Source of the DNA: Chitinophagales bacterium
GTDB lineage: Bacteria; Bacteroidota; Bacteroidia; Chitinophagales; Chitinophagaceae
Length of the DNA: 51,538 nt
Assembly (NCBI GenBank): GCA_026936105.1
Contig: JAIXKI010000024.1
Location: 243,837 to 295,374 of the forward strand
Reading direction: 5' to 3'
Positions 25,096 to 34,401 of the stretch are shown one piece after another; position 1 is the stretch's first letter, and each line of letters starts with the position of its first letter. The translations under genes and the position numbers were made by a program. The notes beneath the pieces are model-generated. The model did no database searches. It saw nothing but the letters and a program-made list of their open reading frames with translations, and was not told the origin of the DNA.

Positions 25096-25860
25096 ATGAT
25101 ACGATTTATAAAAAAGACTTTTGTATTGGCAGAACTGGAAGCCCTGAAAATCTCACACGATCCTACCGAGATCTTCACCAGGGCCGTACAACCTGCATTA
25201 TGGCTGCTTATCTTCGGGCAGGTGTTTGAACGAATGCACCCGATGAACGGCCCGGTGCGCTACATAGATTTTATGACACCGGGAATATTGGCACAAAGCA
25301 CTTTGTTCATCGCCATCTTTTATGGCATCGGGATTATATGGGAACGGGATCTTGGGCTCACTCATAAGTTCCTGGTGACGCCGACTCCCCGTGCGGCTTT
25401 GGTTGCAGGTAAAGCATTGTCTGCAAGCCTGCGCTCCATTCCGGTGATGATCATCATTTATTTGCTGGCAATATTTTTAAAAGTTGACCTTGTATGGGAT
25501 CCACTCCGTATCTTATTGGTTTTGGTGATCGTGATCATAGGTTCTATTTTGTTTTCCACCTTCTCTCTTATCATCGCCTGCCTGGTAAAAACAAGAGAAC
25601 GGTTCATGGGAATAGGCCAGGTGTTGACGATGCCTTTATTTTTTGCCAGTAATGCCATTTATCCTATTGATATTATGCCGCATTGGCTGCAGACATTTTC
25701 AAGAATGAATCCGCTGACCTACATGATAGATGCATTGCGTTCTGCCATGCTGCCGGGGCCTGTCAGCCGGAATATCCTTTTGGACATTGGGACCTTAATT
25801 ACTGTATCTGCAGTATTGATCATCATTGGAGGTTCTTTGTATAAGAGAGTCATCACCTGA
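25096..25860 (+). CDS. ABC-2 type transporter permease
   Basis: A 254-residue inner-membrane permease of the ABC-2 (DrrB/NodJ) family with six hydrophobic segments; the region FFASNAIYPIDIMPHWLQTF followed by NPLTYMIDALR is the family's typical C-terminal motif. It is the membrane partner of the ATPase encoded just upstream. Such two-part exporters move drugs, lipids or polysaccharide precursors. pfkB begins 11 bp after its stop. Confidence 0.9.
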   Translation: MIRFIKKTFVLAELEALKISHDPTEIFTRAVQPALWLLIFGQVFERMHPMNGPVRYIDFMTPGILAQSTLFIAIFYGIGIIWERDLGLTHKFLVTPTPRAALVAGKALSASLRSIPVMIIIYLLAIFLKVDLVWDPLRILLVLVIVIIGSILFSTFSLIIACLVKTRERFMGIGQVLTMPLFFASNAIYPIDIMPHWLQTFSRMNPLTYMIDALRSAMLPGPVSRNILLDIGTLITVSAVLIIIGGSLYKRVIT

Positions 25861-25871
25861 AAAAATTTTAA

Positions 25872-26819
25872 ATGCCTAAGATCATCACACTTACTTTCAG
25901 CCCCTGTATTGACCGGAGCATGTCGGTTCCGGAATTATTGCCGGAAAAAAAACTAAAATGTTCTGTTCCAAAGCTGGAACCCGGTGGAGGAGGCATCAAT
26001 GTAGCGAGAGCAATTAAAAAACTGGGAGGTGATGCCCTTGCAGTTTTTCCATCGGGCGGATATACCGGGAAGCATTTCAATTCATTGCTGGAAAAGGAAG
26101 AGGTTCCGGTTGTGATCATCGAGACGAAGAATGAGACCAGGGAAAATATTATCGTGCTGGATGAGTCAGCTAATGTGCAATACAGGTTTGGAACACCAGG
26201 TACTGAGTTGCAGGAAAGCGAATGGGAAAAAATGCTGGAAGTGGTGGAAGGAATGCCCGACCGGCAAGCAGACGGAACCGGCCTGGAATACATTGTTGCC
26301 AGCGGCAGCCTGCCACCCGGAGTTCCATTAGACATTTATGCGAGGCTCGCTGTGATCGCAAAGAAAAAGAATGCAAAACTGGTGGTGGATACTTCCGGTG
26401 AAGCATTGAGACATGCTGCCGAAGAAGGTGTATATATGATGAAACCCAACCTGGGAGAATTAGGTTACCTGATGGGAATAGGCTGGATTGAACTGGAAGA
26501 TGTGGAGAAGATCGGGAAAAAAGTGATCGCAAAGGGATATTGTGAGTTGCTGGTGATCTCGATGGGAAAAGACGGCGCCATGCTGATCACGGAAAATGAA
26601 ACACACAGAGCCGTGCCACCTGTAGTGGAAAGAAAGAGTGTGGTGGGCGCTGGCGATAGTATGGTGGCGGGCATTGTCCTGAGTCTGTCTGAAAACAAGA
26701 GCCTTGAAGATGTGTTGAAATTTGGCATTGCCTGCGGAACGGCTGCCACTATGAACGAGGGAACAGGTCTTCGCAGGAAAGAGGACGTGGAGCATATCAT
26801 CTCCCTGCTCCATAAATAA
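25872..26819 (+). CDS. pfkB: 6-phosphofructokinase II (PfkB family)
   Basis: A 315-residue sugar kinase of the ribokinase fold, phosphorylating fructose-6-phosphate (or fructose-1-phosphate/tagatose-6-phosphate). It matches E. coli PfkB closely: an N-terminal TFSPCIDRSM, FEPGGGGINVARAI-like EPGGGGINVARAI, then VASGSLPPGV, VVDTSGEAL, VKPN-like MKPNLGEL, and catalytic GAGDSMVAG near residue 253. It is the last gene of a transporter operon, with 11 bp separation, and may have its own promoter. PfkB is also a DosR-regulon member in mycobacteria. Confidence 0.9.
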   Translation: MPKIITLTFSPCIDRSMSVPELLPEKKLKCSVPKLEPGGGGINVARAIKKLGGDALAVFPSGGYTGKHFNSLLEKEEVPVVIIETKNETRENIIVLDESANVQYRFGTPGTELQESEWEKMLEVVEGMPDRQADGTGLEYIVASGSLPPGVPLDIYARLAVIAKKKNAKLVVDTSGEALRHAAEEGVYMMKPNLGELGYLMGIGWIELEDVEKIGKKVIAKGYCELLVISMGKDGAMLITENETHRAVPPVVERKSVVGAGDSMVAGIVLSLSENKSLEDVLKFGIACGTAATMNEGTGLRRKEDVEHIISLLHK

Positions 26820-26881
26820 AATTTTTCTTCCATTGTATTCTCACTTGCTGAATATTTATTTTTAGATCCTTCGTTGCTTTA

Positions 26882-26889
26882 TACCTTTG
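26882..26889 (+). promoter_or_regulatory. Candidate -7 element of the ZIP transporter gene
   Basis: TACCTTTG is a perfect TAnnTTTG match, about 69 bp upstream of the ATG at 26958. No -33 TTTG at the usual spacing and no dyad at the regulon distance was found. Confidence 0.3.
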
Positions 26890-26957
26890 GCTTGGTTTAA
26901 CTCTTTCGGAAAAAGACTGCCACTTTCATTTGATTTCACGAAAGCCTGAATATTATC

Positions 26958-27671
26958 ATGATCATACTCTTTACCGTTATTACTTTTTTTTCCACTCTGC
27001 TGGGAGGGTTGGTTGCCCTGCGGTTTAAAGATCAGTTACACCTGGTGCTGGGCTTCAGCGCAGGAGCGGTCGTGGCAGTCAGTTTTTTTGACCTGCTGCC
27101 TGAAGCGCTTTCCATGGGAAGTAAGTATTACAGTACGGTCACCATCACTTCAATAGTTGCGCTGGGATTTTTGATATATATGATCCTTGACCGCATGACC
27201 CTGCTTCATTTTCATTCCGGCGAAGCCAAGATGAAGAGCAAAGGACATTTAGGTGCGGGCAGCTTATCGGTTCATAGTTTTTTTGACGGTATTGCTATCG
27301 GGCTTGCTTTCCAGATATCCCATTCTGTCGGGATCTTTGTTGCAGTGGCGGTGATCGCTCATGATTTTTCTGACGGATTAAATACCGTATCCATAGTATT
27401 AAGGAATGATGGTAAGAAAAAAGATGCTTTCAAATGGCTGCTGCTCGATTCTATTGCGCCTGTGCTTGGAGTTTTATTCACTTTCTTTTTTCAGCTACCG
27501 GAGAATGCTTTTGCCATCGTGCTGGCAGTGCTTTGCGGGCTCTTTCTTTATATCGGAGCCAGCGATCTGCTGCCCGAAAGCCAGCATGAACATCCGTCGT
27601 TGTGGACCACCATCACAACATTGATAGGGATGGCAGTTATTTATTTCGCCTTGCAGCTTACAGGATTTTAA
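26958..27671 (+). CDS. ZIP family metal transporter
   Basis: A 237-residue inner-membrane carrier with about eight segments. The two ZIP signature helices carry HSFFDGIAIG (TM4, about residues 98-107) and HDFSDGLNT (TM5, about 134-142); these His and Asp residues bind Zn2+ or Fe2+ in related proteins. A short His-containing loop lies between TM3 and TM4. The direction is normally import of divalent metal; the metal cannot be told from the sequence. Confidence 0.88.
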   Translation: MIILFTVITFFSTLLGGLVALRFKDQLHLVLGFSAGAVVAVSFFDLLPEALSMGSKYYSTVTITSIVALGFLIYMILDRMTLLHFHSGEAKMKSKGHLGAGSLSVHSFFDGIAIGLAFQISHSVGIFVAVAVIAHDFSDGLNTVSIVLRNDGKKKDAFKWLLLDSIAPVLGVLFTFFFQLPENAFAIVLAVLCGLFLYIGASDLLPESQHEHPSLWTTITTLIGMAVIYFALQLTGF

Positions 27672-27753
27672 ATCCGGTAACTGTTCTTGGAATTTTCCTT
27701 ATTTAAAAATTAAATTGATCTAAAACCCACTGTACCTTCACCTTCCAGATCAC

Positions 27754-27786
27754 GTTCCGTATTGAGAAACGTTTTGATAACGGAAC
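27754..27786. other. Inverted repeat upstream of the DUF486 gene
   Basis: GTTCCGT (27754-27760) pairs perfectly with ACGGAAC (27780-27786) across 19 bases. It lies 45 bp upstream of the ATG at 27831. There is no T-tail, so it may be an operator or leader structure. Function unknown. Confidence 0.35.
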
Positions 27787-27830
27787 AATGCGGACATTAA
27801 AAATTCAATGGAAACGGAATTCAACATTTT

Positions 27831-28202
27831 ATGAATAAAGCGATCTTTACCGTTTTGCTCCTTATAGTATCCAACACCTTTATGACCTTTGCCTGGTACG
27901 GGCATCTGAAGTTCAGCCAGATGAATTGGTTTAAGAACCTGGGCTTGGTCTCTATCATATTCATTAGTTGGGGTATTGCACTTTTCGAATACTCCTTCCA
28001 GGTACCGGCAAACCGGATCGGGTTCAAAGAAAATGGCGGCCCCTTTGATCTCTGGCAGTTAAAAGTTATCCAGGAAGTAATCACCCTTACAGTATTTACA
28101 GGCTTTACCATAATCTTTTTTAAAAATGAGACTTTCCGGATGAATCATCTGATCGGCTTTTTCTTTCTGGTACTCGCCGTGTATTTTATCTTCAAAAAAT
28201 AA
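27831..28202 (+). CDS. DMT-superfamily protein, DUF486 family
   Basis: A 123-residue membrane protein with four hydrophobic segments (about 5-20, 36-56, 82-98 and 103-120). The N-terminal SNTFMTFAWYGHLKF and central SWGIALFEYSFQVPANRIG are diagnostic of the DUF486 group of small multidrug-resistance-like transporters. Substrate unknown. It stands alone between the ZIP and mprF genes. Confidence 0.85.
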   Translation: MNKAIFTVLLLIVSNTFMTFAWYGHLKFSQMNWFKNLGLVSIIFISWGIALFEYSFQVPANRIGFKENGGPFDLWQLKVIQEVITLTVFTGFTIIFFKNETFRMNHLIGFFFLVLAVYFIFKK

Positions 28203-28339
28203 TTCATATTGTCCTGCACTTGCAAAAAGTGCCTTAAGATCTTTTAAATTTTTTGTGAGTAATTTTTTTTGAATAAGAGCAGATTAACTTTACAAAAAAA
28301 TTTCTGCGCCTCTCAGGCTTAAATAGTAAAAAGATCCTG

Positions 28340-30895
28340 TTGTCTCCGGTAGTGTACTGGAAGGAAATACTGGCAGGATTGATGATCCTTTTAGCATTTA
28401 TTTTTTTCAGGGGAGAGCGGAAGGAACTGGAAGATATAATCCCCAACATTGAAAATGGTGATCCTTTCTGGCTGGCTGCAGGAGTGGCTGTCACCATATT
28501 GTATGTTCTGATGCAAAGCGGGATTTATGTCAGCAGTTTTGCTTCGATCGGATTAAAATTGAAATGGGTGGATGCGATCGAGCTTTTTTTGAAGAGGAAT
28601 TTCCTGAGCATTTTTCTTCCCGCAGGTGGAGTCAGTGCACTGGCTTATACACCTTCCCAATTGCGGAAAAGAGGATTTAACAAAACGCAGATCAACCAGG
28701 CCAGCGGGCTTTATGGATTTGCAGGCCTGTTCACTGTTTTCCTGGTGGGGTTACCTGTGGTGATCATGCTGGGCTTTTCTGCAAAGCATCAGTTTAACAA
28801 CACATGGGTGGCATTACTTCTTGTTGTGATTGTATTATTAAGCGCTTTGTGGGTGGCAAGATCTTTAAAGCGGAAGAAGTATTTATACCGCATCATAGAA
28901 AAAAAATTCCCCCGTGCCCTTCCCGTCATTGATGAATTATTTTCTGCAAACGTCACTCAGAAAAAATATGCCGGAGCCATTGCATATTCTACCGTCGTGG
29001 AACTCACCGGCATGGCACATGTTTATATTGCTATGATGGCGCTCGGGCTTCATGGTTCAATCACGATCGCAGCAGTAGGTTACATGGTGTCTGTTCTGTT
29101 GATGGTGATATCTCCTTTTCTCAGAGGCCTGGGCGCTGTGGAAATGTCGCTGGTGTATATCCTGGAAGTGTATGGTTTCACCACCATTGAAGCCATATCG
29201 GTAACGGTGTTGTATCGTGTATTTGAATTCTGGATGCCAATGGTGATGGGGCTGATCGCTTTTGCCTGGAGAGGACGTCAACTGTTTGTACGGATCGTGC
29301 CGGCTCTTCTGATCTTTACCATGGGCATCATCAATATTATTTCCGTTGTAACTCCTCCGGAGCATTATCGCCTGAGATTACTTCGAAAATTTCTTCCGCT
29401 GGATGCCATCAATGCTTCCGGTGCAGTGGTCCTTTTTGTAGGATTGGTGCTTCTGATCACCTCCGCTTATATGTTCAAAGGGCTGAAGAATGCATGGAGG
29501 CTGGCTGTATTGCTGACCATAATATCACTCATCGGCAATCTTACCAAAGCATTGGATTATGAAGAAGCAACTTTTGCAGCGATCACGCTGGGACTTTTAT
29601 GGATCAGCCGGAATCAGTACCCGATCAAAAGCAATTTCCGGCTGGTCCGGTTCGGCTTGTATTCCGTACTCATTGTTATCTTATCTATTTTGATATTCGG
29701 TTTTGTAAGTTTTTATTTTGTCAACCCCAGAGTATTCGGAGTTGATTTTACCTGGAGGCAATCCCTACTTTATTCTGTTCAGATCTTTTTGCTGGGAGGA
29801 AATGAGAACCTGGAACCACATACTCCATTCGGGCATCAGTTCATCTGGATCTTTCAGTTGCTTGGTTTTATAAGCTGGGGCTTTCTCCTTTTTGCCATCA
29901 TTCAGCCACATTTCAAAACTGAAACCGCAAGTGGCACTGCAAGAAAAAAAGCGTCAGAACTTTTATCTGAATTTGGCAAATCGCCGGTTGACTATTTTAA
30001 AATCTCCAACGACAAGCTTCTCTTTTTCTCAGACCTGTATGATGCATTTATTGCTTACCGTGTTGCCAACGGATTTGCCATCGTACTGGAAGAGCCGGTG
30101 TGTGCTGAAGAACATAAGCCCGAAGTGCTGAAAGAATTTTATGCAGAATGTAAAAAAATGGGATTGAAAGCAGCTTTTTACAGAGTAGGCCAAAACAGCA
30201 TTCTATGGTTTGATGAGCTCAGAAAGAAAAAAGTGATCATAGGGCAGGAGGCAATATTAGATGTTGGGAAATTTAACCTGGAAGGCAGGAATAATAAATC
30301 ATTGAGAAACGCTTTAAACAGTCTTAATAAAAAAGGGTTTTCTACAGAAGTGGTTCACCCGCCTTTGTCTCACGAACTGATTTATGATTTGAAAAAAGTA
30401 TCTGATGAATGGCTGGTGTATTCGGAACGGGAAGAACAGATATTTTCCCAGGGAATGTTTGATGAAAAAGAGATCGCACAACACGATGTGATCGTTTGCC
30501 GTGATCCTTCAGGAAAAGTAGTTGCATTTTTAAACATCATTCCCGACTTTGCACCCGAAGAATGTACTTACGATCTCATTCGCAGAACAGGAGAGGCACC
30601 GGGCGGATGCATGGATGCCCTGATCATAAAACTGGTTGATTATGCCCGGGAAAATAAATTTCAGTATATCAACCTGGGGCTGGCGCCCATGACCGGGATC
30701 TCTCATCCGCAAAGTCCGGCAGAGCAGATCATAAAGTATGCTTCGGAAAAATTTAAACGGTTCAGGCATTACCAGGGATTGCGTGATTTCAAAGAGAAAT
30801 TCACCAACATTTGGGAAGATAAATACCTGGTTTATGAAAATGATTATGACCTGTTGCAGTTGCCTGCTGCATTAAATAAGGTCATGCAACCATAA
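28340..30895 (+). CDS. mprF: MprF: lipid flippase and aminoacyl-phosphatidylglycerol synthase
   Basis: An 851-residue, two-domain protein. Residues 1-540 hold about 14 membrane segments (flippase domain, with FLSIFLPAGGVSALAY and RGLGAVEMSLVYILE). Residues 560-840 are the cytoplasmic DUF2156/GNAT-like synthase that moves lysine or alanine from tRNA to phosphatidylglycerol, lowering envelope charge (GRNNKSLRNALNSLNKKG; APGGCMDALI; YINLGLAPM). No ATG starts this frame: TTG at 28340 is used, and the frame stays open to 28277, so an earlier non-ATG start is possible. The AcvB/VirJ-type gene follows after 12 bp. Confidence 0.9.
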   Translation: MSPVVYWKEILAGLMILLAFIFFRGERKELEDIIPNIENGDPFWLAAGVAVTILYVLMQSGIYVSSFASIGLKLKWVDAIELFLKRNFLSIFLPAGGVSALAYTPSQLRKRGFNKTQINQASGLYGFAGLFTVFLVGLPVVIMLGFSAKHQFNNTWVALLLVVIVLLSALWVARSLKRKKYLYRIIEKKFPRALPVIDELFSANVTQKKYAGAIAYSTVVELTGMAHVYIAMMALGLHGSITIAAVGYMVSVLLMVISPFLRGLGAVEMSLVYILEVYGFTTIEAISVTVLYRVFEFWMPMVMGLIAFAWRGRQLFVRIVPALLIFTMGIINIISVVTPPEHYRLRLLRKFLPLDAINASGAVVLFVGLVLLITSAYMFKGLKNAWRLAVLLTIISLIGNLTKALDYEEATFAAITLGLLWISRNQYPIKSNFRLVRFGLYSVLIVILSILIFGFVSFYFVNPRVFGVDFTWRQSLLYSVQIFLLGGNENLEPHTPFGHQFIWIFQLLGFISWGFLLFAIIQPHFKTETASGTARKKASELLSEFGKSPVDYFKISNDKLLFFSDLYDAFIAYRVANGFAIVLEEPVCAEEHKPEVLKEFYAECKKMGLKAAFYRVGQNSILWFDELRKKKVIIGQEAILDVGKFNLEGRNNKSLRNALNSLNKKGFSTEVVHPPLSHELIYDLKKVSDEWLVYSEREEQIFSQGMFDEKEIAQHDVIVCRDPSGKVVAFLNIIPDFAPEECTYDLIRRTGEAPGGCMDALIIKLVDYARENKFQYINLGLAPMTGISHPQSPAEQIIKYASEKFKRFRHYQGLRDFKEKFTNIWEDKYLVYENDYDLLQLPAALNKVMQP

Positions 30896-30907
30896 TCTTT
30901 GGTCGTT

Positions 30908-31576
30908 ATGAAAAAATCAATACCGCTTTTTATACTTGTTTTTCTGTCATTGACCTTGAATGCTCAGGACCTTCCCGTCAAAGAATGGAATAACACTTCA
31001 CATGCCGGTCCGTTGATCTTTTATATTACCGGTGATGGTGGCCTGAATAAATTCTCAAACGGGTTATGTGGCTCATTGAATAAAAAAGGTTTTGATGTGA
31101 TCGCACTGGATGCCCGGTCTTATTTCTGGAAAAAGAAGACACCTGAAAAAACCACGGAAGATATCGGCGGATTCTTATTTCAAAAACTATCAGAACGGAC
31201 CGACCGGCAAATTGTTTTCATCGGTTATTCATTTGGCGCCGATGTGTTACCCTTTGTGCTGAACAGGTTGCCATCGGAACTTAAAACAAGAGTGCAGGCA
31301 GCTTTCATTGTCGGATCATCGGGGAATACCGATTTTGAGATCCATTTGCTGGATATGCTTGGCGCCGGAAAGAACAGGGGAGTGGAAGTTTTGCCTGAAC
31401 TCAATAAGCTCAATGAAAACAGGATAGTGATCATCAGCAGCGAAGATGATAAAGGGCTGGACACAAAAGGGATCAGGTCAAAAAATACACTGGAAGTAAC
31501 TCTGCCCGGAGGCCATCATTTCGATGGAGACCCTGATGCCCTGGCCGGCGTAATAGTGAAATATATCAGGGGATGA
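30908..31576 (+). CDS. AcvB/VirJ-type secreted alpha/beta hydrolase
   Basis: A 222-residue exported protein: signal peptide ending LTLNAQ (about residue 20), then an alpha/beta-hydrolase fold of the VirJ family with TGDGG (oxyanion region, about 40-44), GYSFGAD (Ser nucleophile elbow) and a C-terminal PGGHHFDGD likely carrying the catalytic His. In Agrobacterium, AcvB hydrolyses lysyl-phosphatidylglycerol made by the LpiA synthase encoded next to it. Here it sits 12 bp after mprF, so it probably removes the lipid modification in the periplasm. The ATG at 30908 is preferred over the TTG at 30899. Confidence 0.8.
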   Translation: MKKSIPLFILVFLSLTLNAQDLPVKEWNNTSHAGPLIFYITGDGGLNKFSNGLCGSLNKKGFDVIALDARSYFWKKKTPEKTTEDIGGFLFQKLSERTDRQIVFIGYSFGADVLPFVLNRLPSELKTRVQAAFIVGSSGNTDFEIHLLDMLGAGKNRGVEVLPELNKLNENRIVIISSEDDKGLDTKGIRSKNTLEVTLPGGHHFDGDPDALAGVIVKYIRG

Positions 31577-31769
31577 TGGGCCCATTTTTCAAGGAAATTT
31601 AATAAAGACAATGATCACTTCAGTACCGGCGTATGGATAAGCTGATACCGGGTGGAAAATTTATTTTTTTATGGCTTCTGCTTTTAACCTGTGATCGGTC
31701 AAAATAAAGTAAAATGCATTCAAAGAACTGTAAAAACGAACTGGGGAAAACGGTATTTTAGCAATACCA

Positions 31770-34268
31770 ATGCCGGCAGAGGTCATCCATATAGAAAACA
31801 TCAAAGGACTCAGTGAACAGGAAATCCCTGCTTTGCTACAGAAATACGGAAAGAATATTTTTGAAAAGGACCGGTCAGGCGCTTTCTTTAACATACTGTG
31901 GGGCACCCTGAGGGAGCCTATGTTCATTTTGCTGGCGATCGCCTGTTCTGTCTATTTTATTATCGGTGAGGTCAGTGAAGGTTTTTTGATGGCTGCGGCT
32001 ATGATCTTTGACGCAGCTATTTCTTTTTTTCAGGAAAATAAAAGCACAAAAGCGCTGAAAGCTCTGAAAGAATTCACTCAACCGAAAGTGACAGTGATCA
32101 GAGACAGAAAAGAAAAGGTCATTGAAACAACGGATCTGGTACCCGGCGATGTGCTGATACTGGAAGAAGGGAATAACATTCCCGCCGATGCCCGCATCCT
32201 TCAGGCGAATGACCTGAGTATAAACGAATCAGTGATCACCGGGGAGTCATTACCTGTTGAAAAGAATTCTTTTGAAGGCAAAAACAATTTATTTCAGGGA
32301 ACCACGGTCAATTCAGGAAAATGCATTGCTGAAGTAACAGCAACCGGATCGCAAACCACATTGGGTAAATTAGGCAAATCCATTACATCCTACATCCCTC
32401 CAAGAACATTATTGCAGCAGCAGATAGGAAAATTTGTACAGAGATTGTTCCTCTTTGGATTGATAGCTTTTATCTTCATCTGGCTGGTCAATTATTTTGA
32501 AACAGGATCGGTGATACAAGGTTTACTTTACGGACTGACCCTTGCTATGGCGGCAGTGCCTGAAGAAATACCGGTGGCCTTTTCTTCTTTTATGGCATTA
32601 GGCGCTTTCAAAATGAGCAGGCTGGGTATCATTTCACGTCAGCCTCAAACCATCGAAAACCTGGGAGCAGTTACTGTGATCTGCCTGGATAAAACCGGAA
32701 CCATCACCGAAAATAAAATGGAGGTGAAAATTATTTATGATTATAATAATGATGAATTGCTGGATGTTGAGCAGATGCATCAGCATAATGGCGAGAAAGT
32801 TTTATACTATGCCATGCTTGCCAGTGAACAGGACCCTTTTGACGCCATGGAAAAAGCCATTCATTCGGCATGGGATCGCCTGGACAATGATGCAGCTGGA
32901 ACATTGAAACAGATTTATGAATATCCGCTGGAAGGAAAACCTCCTATGATGACACATGTGTATTTGAGGGACGGAAAAAGACTGATCGCAGCAAAAGGCG
33001 GGGCGGAAAGAATTTTGAAAGTATGTAAAGCAGATCCTGAAACTGAAGCGAAGGTCATTGCACATGTGAAAGCCCTGGCTTCAAAAGGATATCGTGTGTT
33101 GGGAGTAGCTTCTGCCGATCCTTATGAGGGTGAATTTCCGTCATCACAGGATGATTTTAACTGGACGCTGCTGGGCCTGATCAGCCTGTATGATCCTCCC
33201 AAGAAAAAAATTCCTGAGATATTCAGCAGATTCTATGATGCAGGCATCCGTTTGAAATTATTGACGGGAGATTATCCCGAGACTGCCATCAATATTGCAG
33301 AGCAAACGGGATTGAAAGGTAATCAGAATTATTTTACGGGTAATGATGTGATGCAGATGAGTGAAGAAGACTTAAGAGAGAAAGTGCGTACCTCCAATCT
33401 TTTTGCCCGCATGTACCCGGAAGCGAAGATGAAAGTGATCAATGCCCTGAAAGCAAATGGAGAGATCGTGGCAATGACCGGTGATGGTGTCAATGACGGT
33501 CCTGCATTAAGGTCTTCCGATATCGGGATCGCCATGGGAAAAAGAGGAACAGAGATTGCAAGGCAGGCTTCTGATCTGATACTTACCGATGACGATATTG
33601 AAAAGATCCCTGAAGCCATTCTTCAGGGAAGAAAGATCTACAGCAATTTGAAAAAAGCAGTGCGGTACATCATATCCATACACATACCGATCATCTTTAC
33701 TGCGGCGCTGCCATTGTTGTTCGGATGGAAATATCCAAATATTTTCACACCGATTCATGTCATCTTCCTGGAATTGATCATGGGCCCGACCTGCTCCGTA
33801 TTTTTTGAGAGAGAACCTGTGGAAAAAGATATCATGTCGCAACCCCCGCGAAACAGAAAGGTCAGGTTGTTCAATAATGCGGAATTAGCGATCAGCATTA
33901 TTCAGGGCCTTGCCATAACAGCCGGCACTCTTTATCTGTATAATTATTATATGATATCCGGCCATTCCATTGAAGAGACCAGGGCGGTTGTGTTTACTAC
34001 TCTGGTCTTGGCGAATATCTTTCTCACTTTCGCCGATCGCTCTTTTCATGAGAATTTCACCAGAACAATTTTCTACAAAAACGATCTGGCTCCATGGGTA
34101 CTTATCACCTCTGCATTATTCCTGTTGCTGATCCTGGTAGTGCCCTTCATCAATCAGCTCTTTAATCTGACAGAGATTTCTGCCACAGACTTCCTGATCT
34201 GCATGGGGGTTGCTTTTATTAGTGTGGCGTGGTTTGAATTGTACAAGTCCATCCGTTATAGGCCATAG
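31770..34268 (+). CDS. Cation-transporting P-type ATPase (Ca2+/PMR1-like, type II)
   Basis: An 832-residue cation pump with ten expected membrane segments. In order: actuator motif TGESLPVE, metal-binding PEEIP in TM4 (PEGLP-like, as in SERCA/PMR1), phosphorylation site DKTGTIT, nucleotide-binding region, and hinge TGDGVNDGPAL. There is no N-terminal heavy-metal (CxxC) domain, which argues for Ca2+, Mn2+ or monovalent cations over Cu or Zn. Mycobacterial CtpF, a DosR-regulon gene, is of the same broad type. No regulon box was found upstream. Confidence 0.9.
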   Translation: MPAEVIHIENIKGLSEQEIPALLQKYGKNIFEKDRSGAFFNILWGTLREPMFILLAIACSVYFIIGEVSEGFLMAAAMIFDAAISFFQENKSTKALKALKEFTQPKVTVIRDRKEKVIETTDLVPGDVLILEEGNNIPADARILQANDLSINESVITGESLPVEKNSFEGKNNLFQGTTVNSGKCIAEVTATGSQTTLGKLGKSITSYIPPRTLLQQQIGKFVQRLFLFGLIAFIFIWLVNYFETGSVIQGLLYGLTLAMAAVPEEIPVAFSSFMALGAFKMSRLGIISRQPQTIENLGAVTVICLDKTGTITENKMEVKIIYDYNNDELLDVEQMHQHNGEKVLYYAMLASEQDPFDAMEKAIHSAWDRLDNDAAGTLKQIYEYPLEGKPPMMTHVYLRDGKRLIAAKGGAERILKVCKADPETEAKVIAHVKALASKGYRVLGVASADPYEGEFPSSQDDFNWTLLGLISLYDPPKKKIPEIFSRFYDAGIRLKLLTGDYPETAINIAEQTGLKGNQNYFTGNDVMQMSEEDLREKVRTSNLFARMYPEAKMKVINALKANGEIVAMTGDGVNDGPALRSSDIGIAMGKRGTEIARQASDLILTDDDIEKIPEAILQGRKIYSNLKKAVRYIISIHIPIIFTAALPLLFGWKYPNIFTPIHVIFLELIMGPTCSVFFEREPVEKDIMSQPPRNRKVRLFNNAELAISIIQGLAITAGTLYLYNYYMISGHSIEETRAVVFTTLVLANIFLTFADRSFHENFTRTIFYKNDLAPWVLITSALFLLLILVVPFINQLFNLTEISATDFLICMGVAFISVAWFELYKSIRYRP

Positions 34269-34291
34269 CCTCGTTTTAATCATATTTTTTG

Positions 34292-34358
34292 CTGACCACT
34301 CTCATCATTTTTGCTGACAGGGGTTCTTTGAAACGGCCTTGTGTCGGGGATATATTTG
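34292..34358 (+). promoter_or_regulatory. Crp/Fnr-type box and complete -33/-7 promoter of hsp20
   Basis: CTGACCACTCTCAT (34292-34305) contains TGA-N6-TCA. The promoter is complete: TTTG at 34327-34330, 20 bp, then TATATTTG at 34351-34358. The predicted start is near 34365, leaving a 37-nt leader with a strong AAAGGAGG site. The dyad centre is at about -66.5, the class I-like position. Confidence 0.65.
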
Positions 34359-34401
34359 TGTCGAAAATTAAATTTTTAAAATTAAAAATAAAGGAGGTTT
34401 T

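Noticed and set aside
26946-26959. An exact TGA-N6-TCA dyad (CTGAATATTATCAT) at the ZIP transporter gene
   Set aside because: It overlaps the ATG itself and lacks a -7 element at the regulon distance, so I treat it as chance.
31632-31706. A 24-codon frame that looks like a tiny lipoprotein (MDKLIPGGKFIFLWLLLLTC)
   Set aside because: Very short, no ribosome-binding site, and hydrophobic codons are expected from T-rich DNA there.
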